Of a stretch of 64,000 nt of DNA, positions 1 through 8,800 are shown in pieces (the first letter of the stretch is position 1; each line of letters opens with the position of its first letter). A program made the position numbers and the translations under genes. Source of the DNA: Leadbetterella byssophila_A. GTDB taxonomy: Bacteria; Bacteroidota; Bacteroidia; Cytophagales; Spirosomataceae. The DNA lies in assembly GCA_040394735.1 (NCBI GenBank), contig JBEBRR010000011.1, positions 8,620 through 72,619 of the forward strand, written 5' to 3'. A model generated the notes under the pieces. That model ran no database searches, was not told the origin of the DNA, and saw nothing but the letters and a program-made list of their open reading frames with translations.

Positions 1-1
1 G

Positions 2-241
2 TGGATTTGCGGCAAGGGACAGAATTTCCTGTATGTTTACCGCAAAACCGGTGAAACCTGGGAAATGACACACCGGATAGCTACGCAGAATGATCCTCAT
101 CATTTTATATTCCTGAAGGATAACCTGTGGCTGGTCAATCAAAAGCAGAATACCGTAGAAATTTTTAATACGGCGTCAAAAGAAAAAATCAGGGGAATTT
201 CCACCGGATTGAAGCCCAATGCCATTATTTATGTTCCATGA
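2..241 (+). CDS. C-terminal end of a beta-propeller-like protein (partial)
   Basis: An open frame enters from the left edge and ends at TGA 239-241. About 79 residues are visible, with short blade-like strands such as FLYVYRKTGETWEM and LWLVNQKQNTVEIFN. This spacing resembles the final blades of a WD40/YVTN-type propeller, but no diagnostic motif is complete, so the fold is an inference. Its stop codon overlaps the ATG of the Nudix gene in an ATGA arrangement (238-241), which implies translational coupling and a shared transcript. The function of the full protein cannot be judged from this fragment. Confidence 0.55.
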   Translation, partial: WICGKGQNFLYVYRKTGETWEMTHRIATQNDPHHFIFLKDNLWLVNQKQNTVEIFNTASKEKIRGISTGLKPNAIIYVP

Positions 242-762
242 GCGCACTTATTGAAAAAATAGAGCATCTCCCTGCGGAGAGCGCAGAAGAAATACAGGTA
301 AGAAACCGTTTCATTGATTTCATACGCAATCACCCCGACTGCTTCCTGCGCAGTAACCTGAAAGGACATATTACAGCCTCCGCCTTTGTGGTGGACCGGG
401 CCGCCCGCAAGCTGCTGCTGATCCATCATAAGAAGCTAAACAAATGGTTGCAGCCGGGAGGGCACTGTGACGGCGATGAAGATACCCTGGCGGTAGCCAT
501 CAAAGAAGTTTTTGAAGAAACAGGCGTGCAGATCCCCGCACAGAACCAGCCCATTATCGACCTCGACATTCATACCATACCCGAACGGAAAGAGGTGCCC
601 GAACACGAGCATTTCGATGTACGCTACCTGTTCGATTCCGATTCTACCCGGCCGCTTATCCGTAACCATGAAACACTGGCCCTTCAATGGATCTTTTGGG
701 AGGATATCCGGAAATATACGGAAGAGGAATCGGTATTAAGAATACTCAAAAAGGTCAGCTGA
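238..762 (+). CDS. Nudix hydrolase
   Basis: This 174-residue cytosolic protein should hydrolyse a nucleoside diphosphate linked to another moiety; the substrate is unknown. The Nudix box lies at about residues 74-96 and reads GGHCDGDEDTLAVAIKEVF followed by EETGV. It keeps the GX5E spacing and the metal-binding EExG, with Lys in place of the usual Arg of REVxEE. About 40 residues precede the Nudix domain, so the protein is a little longer than minimal MutT-type enzymes. The start overlaps the previous stop (ATGA). The gene converges on a histidine kinase gene with only 7 bp between the two stops. The family call is firm; the substrate is open. Confidence 0.9.
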   Translation: MSALIEKIEHLPAESAEEIQVRNRFIDFIRNHPDCFLRSNLKGHITASAFVVDRAARKLLLIHHKKLNKWLQPGGHCDGDEDTLAVAIKEVFEETGVQIPAQNQPIIDLDIHTIPERKEVPEHEHFDVRYLFDSDSTRPLIRNHETLALQWIFWEDIRKYTEEESVLRILKKVS

Positions 763-769
763 GACCTGC

Positions 770-2641
770 TTATACCGGAACATCCAGGGTGAGAACCGTA
801 CCGGAAGATGAGGAGCTGATATCAAGACGGGCACGGATCTCTTCTGCCCGGGTCTTCATGTTCTTCAGGCCGTTCCTGCCGGAGGCCACCCCGGGATCAA
901 ACCCTTGTCCGTTATCCTGAACCACAATCCGGAGTGTATTTTTCCGTCGTTCAAACGTCAGACCTGCCAGTGAAGCGCCGGAGTATTTGGCCAGGTTATT
1001 TATGGCTTCCTTAATAATCAGGTAGAGGTTTCTCCGGACATCGGCAGGCAAGTTCAGCTGTCCGATTTCAGGACTGGCCCTGATTTCAAATGCAAAATTC
1101 CCCGATTCAGCCAGCGGAGCCGCAAACTCCCTGATCCGCAAAATGATGCCCTGGAGGTTATCATGCACAGGACTGATAGACCAGATGATCTCATCCACCG
1201 ATTCCATCACGGTTCTGGAATCGGAATTGATCTTGGAAAACATCCGCTGATCGTTTCCTTCTTTCTTCCGGGCCATATCACTGATCAGCATAATGCTGCT
1301 CAGGGTGCTTCCGATCTCATCATGAAGGTCGCTGGCAATCTTATTCCTTAACTTCTGTGATTCCTGCAGCCTTTTGAGCTTATTCCGGTTGGTCAGGTAA
1401 ACACCTGACAGCCCCACTAGGAGGATCAGCCCCACTCCACCCCCGACCAGGCTTCTGTTGACCAGCGATGCCTTTTCATTTTCCACATTCAGCAGGGCAA
1501 TTTCCTGCTCCTTTTTTTCAGCTTCGTACTTCCGGAGCATTTCTTCGGTGTTCCGGGCGGTCTCCAGCTTAAATACGGAGTCTTTAGAGATCTCTGAAGC
1601 TACCCGGTACTGGTAGGCCTTTTTAAAATCGTCGGTTTCTTCATAGAGCTCGGCCAGAGCCAGGTTTGCCGTATAGAGATATTCGGGGTTTTCGGTCTCC
1701 TTCGCGATCTCCAGGGCATCCAGGTAATATTTTTCGGCCTGAACATAATTTTGCCGGAAAAAATACACGTCACCCAGGTTGTGATAAATGGTTTTAAGGG
1801 GAATTCTCACACCGATCTCCTTGCAGATGGCCACACTTCTCTGCAGGTATTTTTCAGCCCGGTCATATTCCCTGATTTTACGGCAGATCAGGCCCAGGTT
1901 AGTCAGCAGATCGGTCTGGAGCAGTTTATAGTTCGCCTTTTCAGCATAAGTCAACCCCTTCTTATAATGGCTTTCCGCTACCCTGTACTGACCCATATCG
2001 TCATACACCATACCGATATTGTTTTCACCGATGGCCATACCCGTCAGGTTATCGGCCCTGATCTCTATATCCAGAACTTTCTGAAAGTAGATGAGTGCTT
2101 CCTTATGTTTTCCGTAAAACTTCAGGTTTTGCCCGAGTTGGTCGTATGGCCAGGTTTTCAACGGGCTGAGCTGATTTTTTTCCTGGTATTCGATCAGCTT
2201 TACGGCATAGCGGGTAGCCTCTTCACGGTTTCCCATCTGGTCATAGATTATCCCAATGTTATTCAGAGAATTCTGAAATATATTTTTGGGAAGATCATAT
2301 TTTTCTATAACCTTCTGGGCCTCTAAAAAATATTCCATGGCCTTTTTGGGGTTATGATTGGAATATTCCACCACCCCACGCATATTGATCACCTTATAAA
2401 GGCCGGTTTTGTAGTCCAGCTGCCGGGTCAGCAGATCCATTTGCCCGATAAGCTCATTTGCCGCCTTAAAATCACCTGACATGACCTTCAGAAAGGCGTA
2501 ATCATTCAGCGCCAGAACGTAAGAAGTATCTTTGGGGTGCGTTTCCAGGTAAACACGCAGGGAATCTTCGGTTTTAGGCACCTGTGACCAGGCTCTTACC
2601 AACGGGAGAAAAAGCAGGACAAGCAGATAACAGGCTTTCAT
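770..2641 (-). CDS. TPR-containing sensor histidine kinase (HisKA_3 type)
   Basis: This 623-residue protein starts with a signal peptide (MKACYLLVLLFLPLVRAWSQ). A TPR superhelix follows (about residues 30-370; phrases such as NSLNNIGIIYDQMGNREEA), then a short coiled coil, one membrane segment at about 398-416 and the kinase core. The phospho-acceptor is H440 in LHDEIGSTLS, a NarL/LytS-type HisKA_3 box. The N-box KEAINNLAKYS is near 544-554 and the G1 box DNGQGF near 576-581. The periplasmic TPR part probably senses a protein or peptide ligand. No response regulator is adjacent, so the partner must be encoded elsewhere. It has the same architecture as the kinase at 25709-27616, so the two look like paralogues. 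Confidence 0.9.
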   Translation of the reverse strand: MKACYLLVLLFLPLVRAWSQVPKTEDSLRVYLETHPKDTSYVLALNDYAFLKVMSGDFKAANELIGQMDLLTRQLDYKTGLYKVINMRGVVEYSNHNPKKAMEYFLEAQKVIEKYDLPKNIFQNSLNNIGIIYDQMGNREEATRYAVKLIEYQEKNQLSPLKTWPYDQLGQNLKFYGKHKEALIYFQKVLDIEIRADNLTGMAIGENNIGMVYDDMGQYRVAESHYKKGLTYAEKANYKLLQTDLLTNLGLICRKIREYDRAEKYLQRSVAICKEIGVRIPLKTIYHNLGDVYFFRQNYVQAEKYYLDALEIAKETENPEYLYTANLALAELYEETDDFKKAYQYRVASEISKDSVFKLETARNTEEMLRKYEAEKKEQEIALLNVENEKASLVNRSLVGGGVGLILLVGLSGVYLTNRNKLKRLQESQKLRNKIASDLHDEIGSTLSSIMLISDMARKKEGNDQRMFSKINSDSRTVMESVDEIIWSISPVHDNLQGIILRIREFAAPLAESGNFAFEIRASPEIGQLNLPADVRRNLYLIIKEAINNLAKYSGASLAGLTFERRKNTLRIVVQDNGQGFDPGVASGRNGLKNMKTRAEEIRARLDISSSSSGTVLTLDVPV

Positions 2642-2806
2642 AGATCAGGGAGAATAACTTCGATGAAATTTAGGAAGAAATCTTCAGAAAGATGTAAACC
2701 GTGAGAAAAAAATGAGTGCCCGGGATTGGCTCACAGCTCTCTGTGAGATATAAATCTTCATGAGTGCCTGCTAAATAGAATCTTTATGACCGGCCTGAAG
2801 ACAAAA

Positions 2807-3826
2807 TCAGCTGAGAAAACTATAGATCAGCTCTTTATAAATATCTGTTTCGGAAGCGCTTCCCGTATCTACGCCCTTTGACCGGGCATCCGCCAGCCGC
2901 AAGGCATGAATGACCCGCCTCAGCTGCGGCAGGGAATAAGATTGTGCCGCCCGCTTATAGTCTTTCAGGAAGTAGGGATTCACGCCCAGTATCCGGGCCA
3001 GCTCGCTGTCAGGCTTATTACCCAGGCCGTGAAGCAGCAGCACTTTTGAGAAAAAGTTATACAGCGAAATCACATTCATGGTGATGGGATGGTCTTTGGC
3101 GTTATTGCCGAAATAATGCGCAATACGGAAGGCTTTGGTGGCATTTTTATCGGTTAATGCCTTCTGAAGCTCAAAGACGTTGAATTCTTTGGAAACCCCC
3201 ACAAATCTTTCGATGATGTCTGCATCTATGCCTTCACCCTCCCTGAGGTTGATCTTTATTTTTTCTATCTCATTACTGATGGCCTGGGGGTTATTGCCCA
3301 GGTGCTCACTGAGAAGCTGAACCGCCTTGGGGCTGATCTTCACATTTTCTTCCCTGCATAATTCAGATATAAAGTCGGGGACCTCCGAATCATACATTTT
3401 CTTAAAATTGTGGATCTCTCCTTTAGCGCCGAAAGCTTTGACCCAAGCTTTACGTTCATCCTGGGCTTTTCCGAAACATAAAACCAGCAGCGTGGAAGCC
3501 GGTGGATTACGAGCGTAACTTTCCAGCAGCCCTTGGGCATCTTTCTGGCCCAGGTCACTCACGGCGTGTGCCTCCTTTACCATCACCAGCTGCCTCTCCG
3601 CCATCATGGGAAACTTCCGGGCATAGTTCAGAATATCGCCCACACTGACGTCTTTCCCGTACAATACGTATTCATTAAAGCCTTTTTCATGTTCAGGAAT
3701 GGCAATTTCCAGGATCTTATCTGCAAAGCTGTCGATATAGTACGGCTCTGTTCCATGCAGAAAATACAGGGGCTTGAGCTTATCCGGGTGAAGGTTACGT
3801 ATAATATTCCGGTAATTATTGGCCAT
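2807..3826 (-). CDS. holA: DNA polymerase III subunit delta
   Basis: The 339-residue protein has the delta-subunit layout of the clamp loader: an N-terminal LKPLYFLHGTEPYYIDSF segment, a RecA-like domain containing ERQLVMVKEAHAV, a small lid and a helical collar near the C-terminus. Delta opens the beta sliding clamp as part of the gamma complex. There is no Walker A motif, as expected for delta. Length matches the family. The start at 3826 overlaps the end of acpH by 11 bp. It is the last gene of a five-gene minus-strand operon headed by phoH. Confidence 0.93.
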   Translation of the reverse strand: MANNYRNIIRNLHPDKLKPLYFLHGTEPYYIDSFADKILEIAIPEHEKGFNEYVLYGKDVSVGDILNYARKFPMMAERQLVMVKEAHAVSDLGQKDAQGLLESYARNPPASTLLVLCFGKAQDERKAWVKAFGAKGEIHNFKKMYDSEVPDFISELCREENVKISPKAVQLLSEHLGNNPQAISNEIEKIKINLREGEGIDADIIERFVGVSKEFNVFELQKALTDKNATKAFRIAHYFGNNAKDHPITMNVISLYNFFSKVLLLHGLGNKPDSELARILGVNPYFLKDYKRAAQSYSLPQLRRVIHALRLADARSKGVDTGSASETDIYKELIYSFLS

Positions 3827-4418
3827 AGCTTAAAATTTCAGCGTCACACGACTCCTTCAGTCGCTTAAAAAAACTCAGAAACAGGCTGTTAATTTCTTCA
3901 TAATGCTGTTTCATTACGGGCATAGCAGCGGTCAGGTCTACCTGGCGCACCCTCCTGTTCAGGCTGGAAAGGGCTTTTTCCACTCCCTCAAAATAAATAT
4001 AACTTTTAAGCCAGTCATATTCTACCATTGAACGGACCATTGCTTTCAGCGCCGGGGGCTGCCATTCGGTGTACCGGGTGGTGAGCGAAACATATACCCG
4101 GTTTTTAAAGCGCTCAAACTCTTCCTCCGAAAAAAACTCCCAGTTTTTATGAAGATAGTGATCCAGGATGACATCGACAATCACCGGTGAATATTTCCCG
4201 AATCCCGGGTAGAAGAATTGCTTACAGGCCGAGATTTCCTTATCGGAATCGGTAAAGGTATCGATATGACGGTGCAGCCTCAGGCCGGCTTTGACCTCGG
4301 CCGGGAGATGCCGGTTCGACTCATTCTCTATACCGCCCACGATATAATCTTCCAGCAGACCGCCCAGGATCATCCCGTCGTCCTTACCGGCAAGAAAGAG
4401 GTGAGCCAGGTAGTTCAT
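3816..4418 (-). CDS. Acyl carrier protein phosphodiesterase (AcpH/ACP hydrolase family)
   Basis: This 200-residue protein has the AcpH pattern: N-terminal MNYLAHLFLAG, GGLLEDYIVGG, LHRHIDTFTDSD and VDVILDHYLHKNW. These His and Asp residues form the HD-like metal site. The family removes the 4'-phosphopantetheine group from holo-ACP. The start overlaps the comEB stop by 4 bp (ATGA), and its own 3' end overlaps holA by 11 bp, so translation is probably coupled. Family assignment is secure. Whether ACP is the true substrate in this organism is not shown by the sequence. Confidence 0.85.
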   Translation of the reverse strand: MNYLAHLFLAGKDDGMILGGLLEDYIVGGIENESNRHLPAEVKAGLRLHRHIDTFTDSDKEISACKQFFYPGFGKYSPVIVDVILDHYLHKNWEFFSEEEFERFKNRVYVSLTTRYTEWQPPALKAMVRSMVEYDWLKSYIYFEGVEKALSSLNRRVRQVDLTAAMPVMKQHYEEINSLFLSFFKRLKESCDAEILSYGQ

Positions 4419-4873
4419 GATCTTTCATATTTAATCACTTCCGTTCCGAATTTCCTGAGAAACTCCACCCCTTCGTCCACCCCTATCCCTTTGTATTCCG
4501 CATAGGAGTTCAGGTAAAGAACTTTCCTGATCTTCATGGAATAGATCACGCGGGCGCAGGCAATGCAGGGTGACAGCGTCACATACAAGGTGGATCCCTC
4601 TACATTGGCTCCGTTTTTCGTAGCATAGAGAATTGCATTCTGCTCTGCATGCAGGGCGAGGGAACAGCTTCCCTTGGAGTCTCGCGGGCAGCCCTCCTCT
4701 CCGAATTCTTCATCGCAGTTATGCGTGCCCGCCGGAGGACCGTTATACCCGATGGAAATAATGCGGGTATCGTTCACCAGCACCGCTCCTACCTGCGCCC
4801 TCACACAATGCGACCTTCTGGCCAGGTTAATGGCCAGCTCCATAAATATATCGTCAAACTTCGGTTTGTCCAT
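4415..4873 (-). CDS. Deoxycytidylate (dCMP) deaminase, ComEB family
   Basis: A 152-residue zinc-dependent deaminase of the dCMP/ComEB type, which makes dUMP for thymidylate synthesis. Zinc and catalytic residues are visible in HAE (residues 75-77) and PCIACA (about 102-107). The family-typical IISIGYNGPPAGTHNCDE substrate region is also present. An upstream ATG at 4906 is possible, but it would overlap the preceding protease gene by 26 bp and add residues unlike the family. The ATG at 4873 begins MDKPKFDDIFMELA, as expected, and lies 7 bp past the protease stop. It is part of the phoH-holA operon. Confidence 0.92.
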   Translation of the reverse strand: MDKPKFDDIFMELAINLARRSHCVRAQVGAVLVNDTRIISIGYNGPPAGTHNCDEEFGEEGCPRDSKGSCSLALHAEQNAILYATKNGANVEGSTLYVTLSPCIACARVIYSMKIRKVLYLNSYAEYKGIGVDEGVEFLRKFGTEVIKYERS

Positions 4874-4880
4874 AACCCTG

Positions 4881-6134
4881 TTATAAAGAAATGATCCGGC
4901 GGTCAATCCGGGTGCCTTTCGATGAAAGCCTCAGATGCCGCATTCCGCTGCCGATGCGGTTTTTGGGGATATGCACTACCCTGCTCAGTGAATTGAGATA
5001 CTCTTCCGAGAAAAGAATCCTGCCCAGATCATCAAAAATTTCAATGGTATAATCCTGCGCCCCGTTCACCAGCACTTTGCAGCTGAGGCTGCTTCCGTTT
5101 ACGGGGTTACCCAGTACCTTCAGCACCAGCGGCTCGCTGACGGTTTCAAAGATATCGGCGTTGGCCAGCAGGTTCTGCCTTCTTTTGCTAATCTCCAGAA
5201 TGGCCCTTACCCTCGATTTCTGGTCCTGAGTAAAGATGTTCATGCAGCTGTCTACCGTATAATCCATGAAATTCTCGATCATGTTGCGGGTGAGGGTACC
5301 GCGGCAGGCAGAATATACCGGCGAGCAGACCACCGTATTGTTGGACGATTCAGCCTGCGGGGTGTCGTCGCAGTAATCCGTACCGCAGCGGGTATCCCCC
5401 CAGGTATGGATCAGTCCGAGCCAATGCCCTATTTCATGGGTGGTGGTACGTCCGAAGGCATAGGGAGATTCAACTGTTCCCGTTTTTCGTCCGAAGGCCC
5501 GGTAATCTATAAAAACCCCGTCTATCCGTTCATCGATATCCGTGGCTTCCAGCCCGTCGTAGTTCCCGATGGGGAATTCGGCATAACCCAGGTACCCGCC
5601 CGATATGGTGGTCACCCAGATATTCAGGTACCGGTTCGAATCCCAATAGGAAAGGTTGGAAATGGCCGGGGTTTCTGACAGCACATTGAAACTCCGGCGG
5701 CTGCTGTATACCCGGTTAATTCCCGTTGAAGGGTGTCCGTCCGGGTCAATATTGGCCAGGAAAAATTCGATCTGCATATCTGCCCCCACCGGGTTTTCAT
5801 TGTATCCCGGCGTGCCGGGCATACGGCTGTAGTCTTCATTCAGCACGTCTATCTGGGAAAACACCTGCTCATCGCTGATGTTCGAACCTCCTATGGCGCC
5901 TGAAGTGTTGTTATGAATAATATGAACCACCACAGGGATCCTGATCACCTCTCCGGTGGCCGATCTCCTGAGATTCTGTGATTTAATTTCCAGGGTTTTC
6001 CGGTGAATAAGTTCGTGAAGCGCAGCGTTTTGTACGGCCTTGCTGTCAGCTGCACAGCGAATCATCTGCGCTTCCGCCTTTCCCCAGAGAAACAAAATAA
6101 GAAGACTAAGTATCTGCCCTTTCATACGCTTCAA
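4881..6134 (-). CDS. Secreted M43 (pappalysin-like) zinc metalloprotease with T9SS sorting domain
   Basis: This 417-residue protein has a signal peptide (to about residue 22, ending KAEAQ). The catalytic motif HEIGHWLGLIH at 233-243 fits HExxHxxGxxH of the metzincin family M43B, and the Met-turn is in NFMDYTVDSCMNIF. Paired cysteines around DTRCGTDYCDDTPQ resemble pappalysins. The last 80 or so residues form a beta-rich domain ending in IDRRIISL, consistent with a type IX C-terminal sorting signal. Export through T9SS is inferred. The gene overlaps the phoH 3' end by 29 bp if ATG 6134 is used, or 20 bp with ATG 6125 (MKGQ). A secreted protease inside an operon of replication and nucleotide genes is unexpected. 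Confidence 0.88.
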   Translation of the reverse strand: MKRMKGQILSLLILFLWGKAEAQMIRCAADSKAVQNAALHELIHRKTLEIKSQNLRRSATGEVIRIPVVVHIIHNNTSGAIGGSNISDEQVFSQIDVLNEDYSRMPGTPGYNENPVGADMQIEFFLANIDPDGHPSTGINRVYSSRRSFNVLSETPAISNLSYWDSNRYLNIWVTTISGGYLGYAEFPIGNYDGLEATDIDERIDGVFIDYRAFGRKTGTVESPYAFGRTTTHEIGHWLGLIHTWGDTRCGTDYCDDTPQAESSNNTVVCSPVYSACRGTLTRNMIENFMDYTVDSCMNIFTQDQKSRVRAILEISKRRQNLLANADIFETVSEPLVLKVLGNPVNGSSLSCKVLVNGAQDYTIEIFDDLGRILFSEEYLNSLSRVVHIPKNRIGSGMRHLRLSSKGTRIDRRIISL

Positions 6135-7044
6135 GGATTTTTACAACCAGCGGATGCCTCACCACATCCTTGCCGTCAAGCTCTATAAAAGCGATTCCGT
6201 TGATACGCCGGAGGATTCTTGCCGCTTCTTCCAGACCTGAACGCTGGTTTTTCGGAAGATCCACCTGTGATTTGTCCCCCGTGATAATGATTTTGGAAGA
6301 AGGCCCCATCCGCGTCAGAAACATTTTAAGCTGCATGGGTGTGGTATTCTGGGCCTCATCCAGCAGGATAAACGCATTGTCGAGGGTTCTTCCCCGCATA
6401 TAGGCCAGCGGCGCAATCTCAATGGTATTTTTTTCAAGATAGCCTTTCAGCTTGTCGGAAGAGATCATATCGTCCAATGCATCGTATATCGGCCGCAGGT
6501 ATGGATCGATCTTTTCTTTCAGGTCGCCGGGAAGGAAACCCAGATTTTCTCCGGCCTCTACTGCCGGGCGGGTGATAATGATTTTCCGTACCGATTTATC
6601 TTTGAGTGCTTTTACGGCCAGCGCCACGGCCGTGAAGGTTTTCCCTGTTCCGGCCGGGCCAATGGCAAAGACGATGTCATTCTCTTTTACGGCTTCCACC
6701 AGTCTTTTCTGGTTCCTGGTTTTAGCCTTGACAATAAGGCCCCGGTTCCCGTGAACGATGATGTCGTCCTGGTTCAGGTATTCATCAATTTTATTTCCTT
6801 CAAGGGTATTCTGCACCTCTTTGAGGGGCATCACATTGTATTTTTCAAAATATTGCAGCAGCCTGCTGAACACCTCTTCTATCCGGGCAAGATCGGCCTC
6901 CGACCCTTTCAGGAAAACTTCATCTCCGCGGGCAACGATCCTGCTTTCAGGAAATGAACGGTTCAACTCTTTCAGGTTTTCGTTTTGCGGACCGAAGAAC
7001 TCATTCAGGTTTGAAATCTCTAATTTTACAGATTTTTCTATCAA
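6106..7044 (-). CDS. PhoH family ATPase
   Basis: A 312-residue PhoH-like protein. An N-terminal KH-like region (about 1-100) precedes the P-loop: Walker A GPAGTGKT at 129-136, Walker B FILLDEAQN, and a sensor segment KIIITGDKSQVDLP. PhoH proteins are putative RNA helicases or RNA-processing ATPases linked to rRNA maturation in other bacteria. The start MIEKSVKLEISNLNEFF is normal for Bacteroidota homologues. It heads the five-gene minus-strand operon and is divergent from dnaB across a 208-bp A+T-rich region. Its precise role here is unknown; the family call is secure. Confidence 0.93.
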   Translation of the reverse strand: MIEKSVKLEISNLNEFFGPQNENLKELNRSFPESRIVARGDEVFLKGSEADLARIEEVFSRLLQYFEKYNVMPLKEVQNTLEGNKIDEYLNQDDIIVHGNRGLIVKAKTRNQKRLVEAVKENDIVFAIGPAGTGKTFTAVALAVKALKDKSVRKIIITRPAVEAGENLGFLPGDLKEKIDPYLRPIYDALDDMISSDKLKGYLEKNTIEIAPLAYMRGRTLDNAFILLDEAQNTTPMQLKMFLTRMGPSSKIIITGDKSQVDLPKNQRSGLEEAARILRRINGIAFIELDGKDVVRHPLVVKILEAYERADT

Positions 7045-7214
7045 AATGCGGTAAGGTTTAATTTGTACACAAATTTGTCGAATTTATTAACAATAATCGT
7101 TTTTTTCCCACAAAAAAAAATCTTCCGGATTTCAATTCACTGAAACTTAGAACGTTTGTTATCAAAAGTCAGAGCTCTCCCGTAAAGGCCTGTTTTTTCG
7201 TCCTTATTTCCTGT

Positions 7215-7222
7215 TAATTTTG
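7215..7222 (+). promoter_or_regulatory. -7 box TAATTTTG upstream of dnaB
   Basis: An exact match to the Bacteroidota -7 consensus TAnnTTTG, 30 bp upstream of the dnaB start codon. The -33 region is only a T-run near 7193-7198, so the upstream half is weak. It predicts a transcript starting around 7227-7230. Confidence 0.5.
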
Positions 7223-7252
7223 TGGACCGATTAGTATGAAAGACCTCTTTAA

Positions 7253-8788
7253 TTGAACGAGACCGCGCTACATATTACCCAAGACATTAACCGGCAGAAA
7301 ATCAGCCGCTTGCCCAATGTTACCGAGATAGAATCTGCTGTTCTTGGTGCCTTACTTATTGACAAAGAGGCGGTTAACCTGGTCAGAGATGTTCTCTCGC
7401 CCGACAGCTTTTACCTGGAGGAGCATAAGATCATTTACAAGGTGATCCTTGACATGGCCGATGCCGGCGCGACCATAGACACCTTCAGTGTTACCCGTGA
7501 GCTGAGAAGCAAAGGACTGATCCGGATTGTAGGCGGTCCCCGTTTTGTGGCAGCCCTGACCAGTCATATCAACTCGGCCTCCAATGTTGAATTTCATGCC
7601 ATGATCATGGCCCAGGCCGGCATCAAACGTGAGATGATCCGGGTAGCTTCGGAAATCATGGATGAGGGGGCTGAAAATGAGCTTGACATTTTTGAGCTGC
7701 TGGATAAAACCGAACAGTCTTTCTTCAAGATTTCGGAACGAAATATCCGTAAAAATTACGCCGATGCCAAAAGCATCATGAAGACCACCATTACGGAGCT
7801 GGAAAACAAGAAGCTGAACAACAACGAAGGCGTTACCGGCGTACCCAGCGGGTTCAAAGAGCTGGATGCCCTGACCGGCGGGTGGCAGAAGACCGAGCTG
7901 ATCATTATTGCGGCCCGGCCCGGTATGGGAAAGACGGCCTTTGTGGTTTCTGCGATGCGCAATGCCGCTGTAGATCACCAGAAGCCTGTAGCCATCTTCT
8001 CTCTCGAGATGTCATCCACCCAGCTGATGCTCCGTATGATTTCGGCAGAGGCGGAATTAGACAGTGAAAAATTGCGAAAAGGTACACTTCAGCAGCACGA
8101 ATGGGAGCAGCTGCATCACCGGATCACCAAACTCTCATCTTCCAATATCTTTATTGATGATACCCCGGCCCTCAGTATCCTGGAACTTCGGGCCAAATGC
8201 CGCCGGCTTAAGGCACAACATGATATCCAGATGGTAATCATTGATTATCTTCAACTGATGACCGGCGATGCGGGCATGGGGGTATCCAACAGCCGTGAAC
8301 AGGAAATTGCCACGATCTCCCGTTCCCTGAAGAACCTGGCCAAAGAGCTGGAAGTGCCTGTACTGGCGCTGTCACAGTTAAGCCGTGCCGTAGAGACCCG
8401 GGGCGGGAATAAGCGTCCGCAGCTATCCGACCTGCGGGAGTCGGGCTCCATTGAACAGGATGCCGATATGGTCATGTTTCTCTACCGGCCGGAATACTAT
8501 AAGATCATGGAGGATGAAAACGGGAATTCCACTGAAGGGGTAGGCGAAGTAATTATTGCCAAAAACCGGGCGGGGATCACCGAAACCGTTCAGCTGCGGT
8601 TTGTGGGCAAATATACCAAATTTGCCAACCTGGGAGAATATAACAATACGCTCAGCTCTTCCGCTTTCAGCCAGGTGTCCGGCCTCGATCATTTTGAGTC
8701 ACAGGCTCCTTCTGACCCGGGCCTGAGTACGTTCAAGAGTAAGATCAATCCGCCGGAGAAGAAGGATGACGGGGATTATCCTTTTTAA
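7253..8788 (+). CDS. dnaB: Replicative DNA helicase DnaB
   Basis: A 511-residue hexameric replicative helicase. The N-terminal primase-interacting domain (about 20-120; TEIESAVLGALLIDKEAV) is joined by a linker to the RecA-like domain. Walker A ARPGMGKT is at about 221-228; VIIDYLQLMTG (Walker B) and ESGSIEQDADMVMFLYRPEYY follow. The start must be the TTG at 7253 or later: the codon just before it (7250-7252) is an in-frame TAA, and the next in-frame ATG is far inside the conserved domain. The TTG also overlaps the stop of a six-codon ATG reading frame (7236-7256). The C-terminal 60 residues are low-complexity. No intein is present. Confidence 0.95.
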   Translation: MNETALHITQDINRQKISRLPNVTEIESAVLGALLIDKEAVNLVRDVLSPDSFYLEEHKIIYKVILDMADAGATIDTFSVTRELRSKGLIRIVGGPRFVAALTSHINSASNVEFHAMIMAQAGIKREMIRVASEIMDEGAENELDIFELLDKTEQSFFKISERNIRKNYADAKSIMKTTITELENKKLNNNEGVTGVPSGFKELDALTGGWQKTELIIIAARPGMGKTAFVVSAMRNAAVDHQKPVAIFSLEMSSTQLMLRMISAEAELDSEKLRKGTLQQHEWEQLHHRITKLSSSNIFIDDTPALSILELRAKCRRLKAQHDIQMVIIDYLQLMTGDAGMGVSNSREQEIATISRSLKNLAKELEVPVLALSQLSRAVETRGGNKRPQLSDLRESGSIEQDADMVMFLYRPEYYKIMEDENGNSTEGVGEVIIAKNRAGITETVQLRFVGKYTKFANLGEYNNTLSSSAFSQVSGLDHFESQAPSDPGLSTFKSKINPPEKKDDGDYPF

Positions 8789-8800
8789 CTATTAACTTTC

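Noticed and set aside
1751..2326. 191-codon plus-strand open frame
   Set aside because: Antisense to the TPR kinase, whose domains are clear; the translation has no recognisable domain and no promoter.
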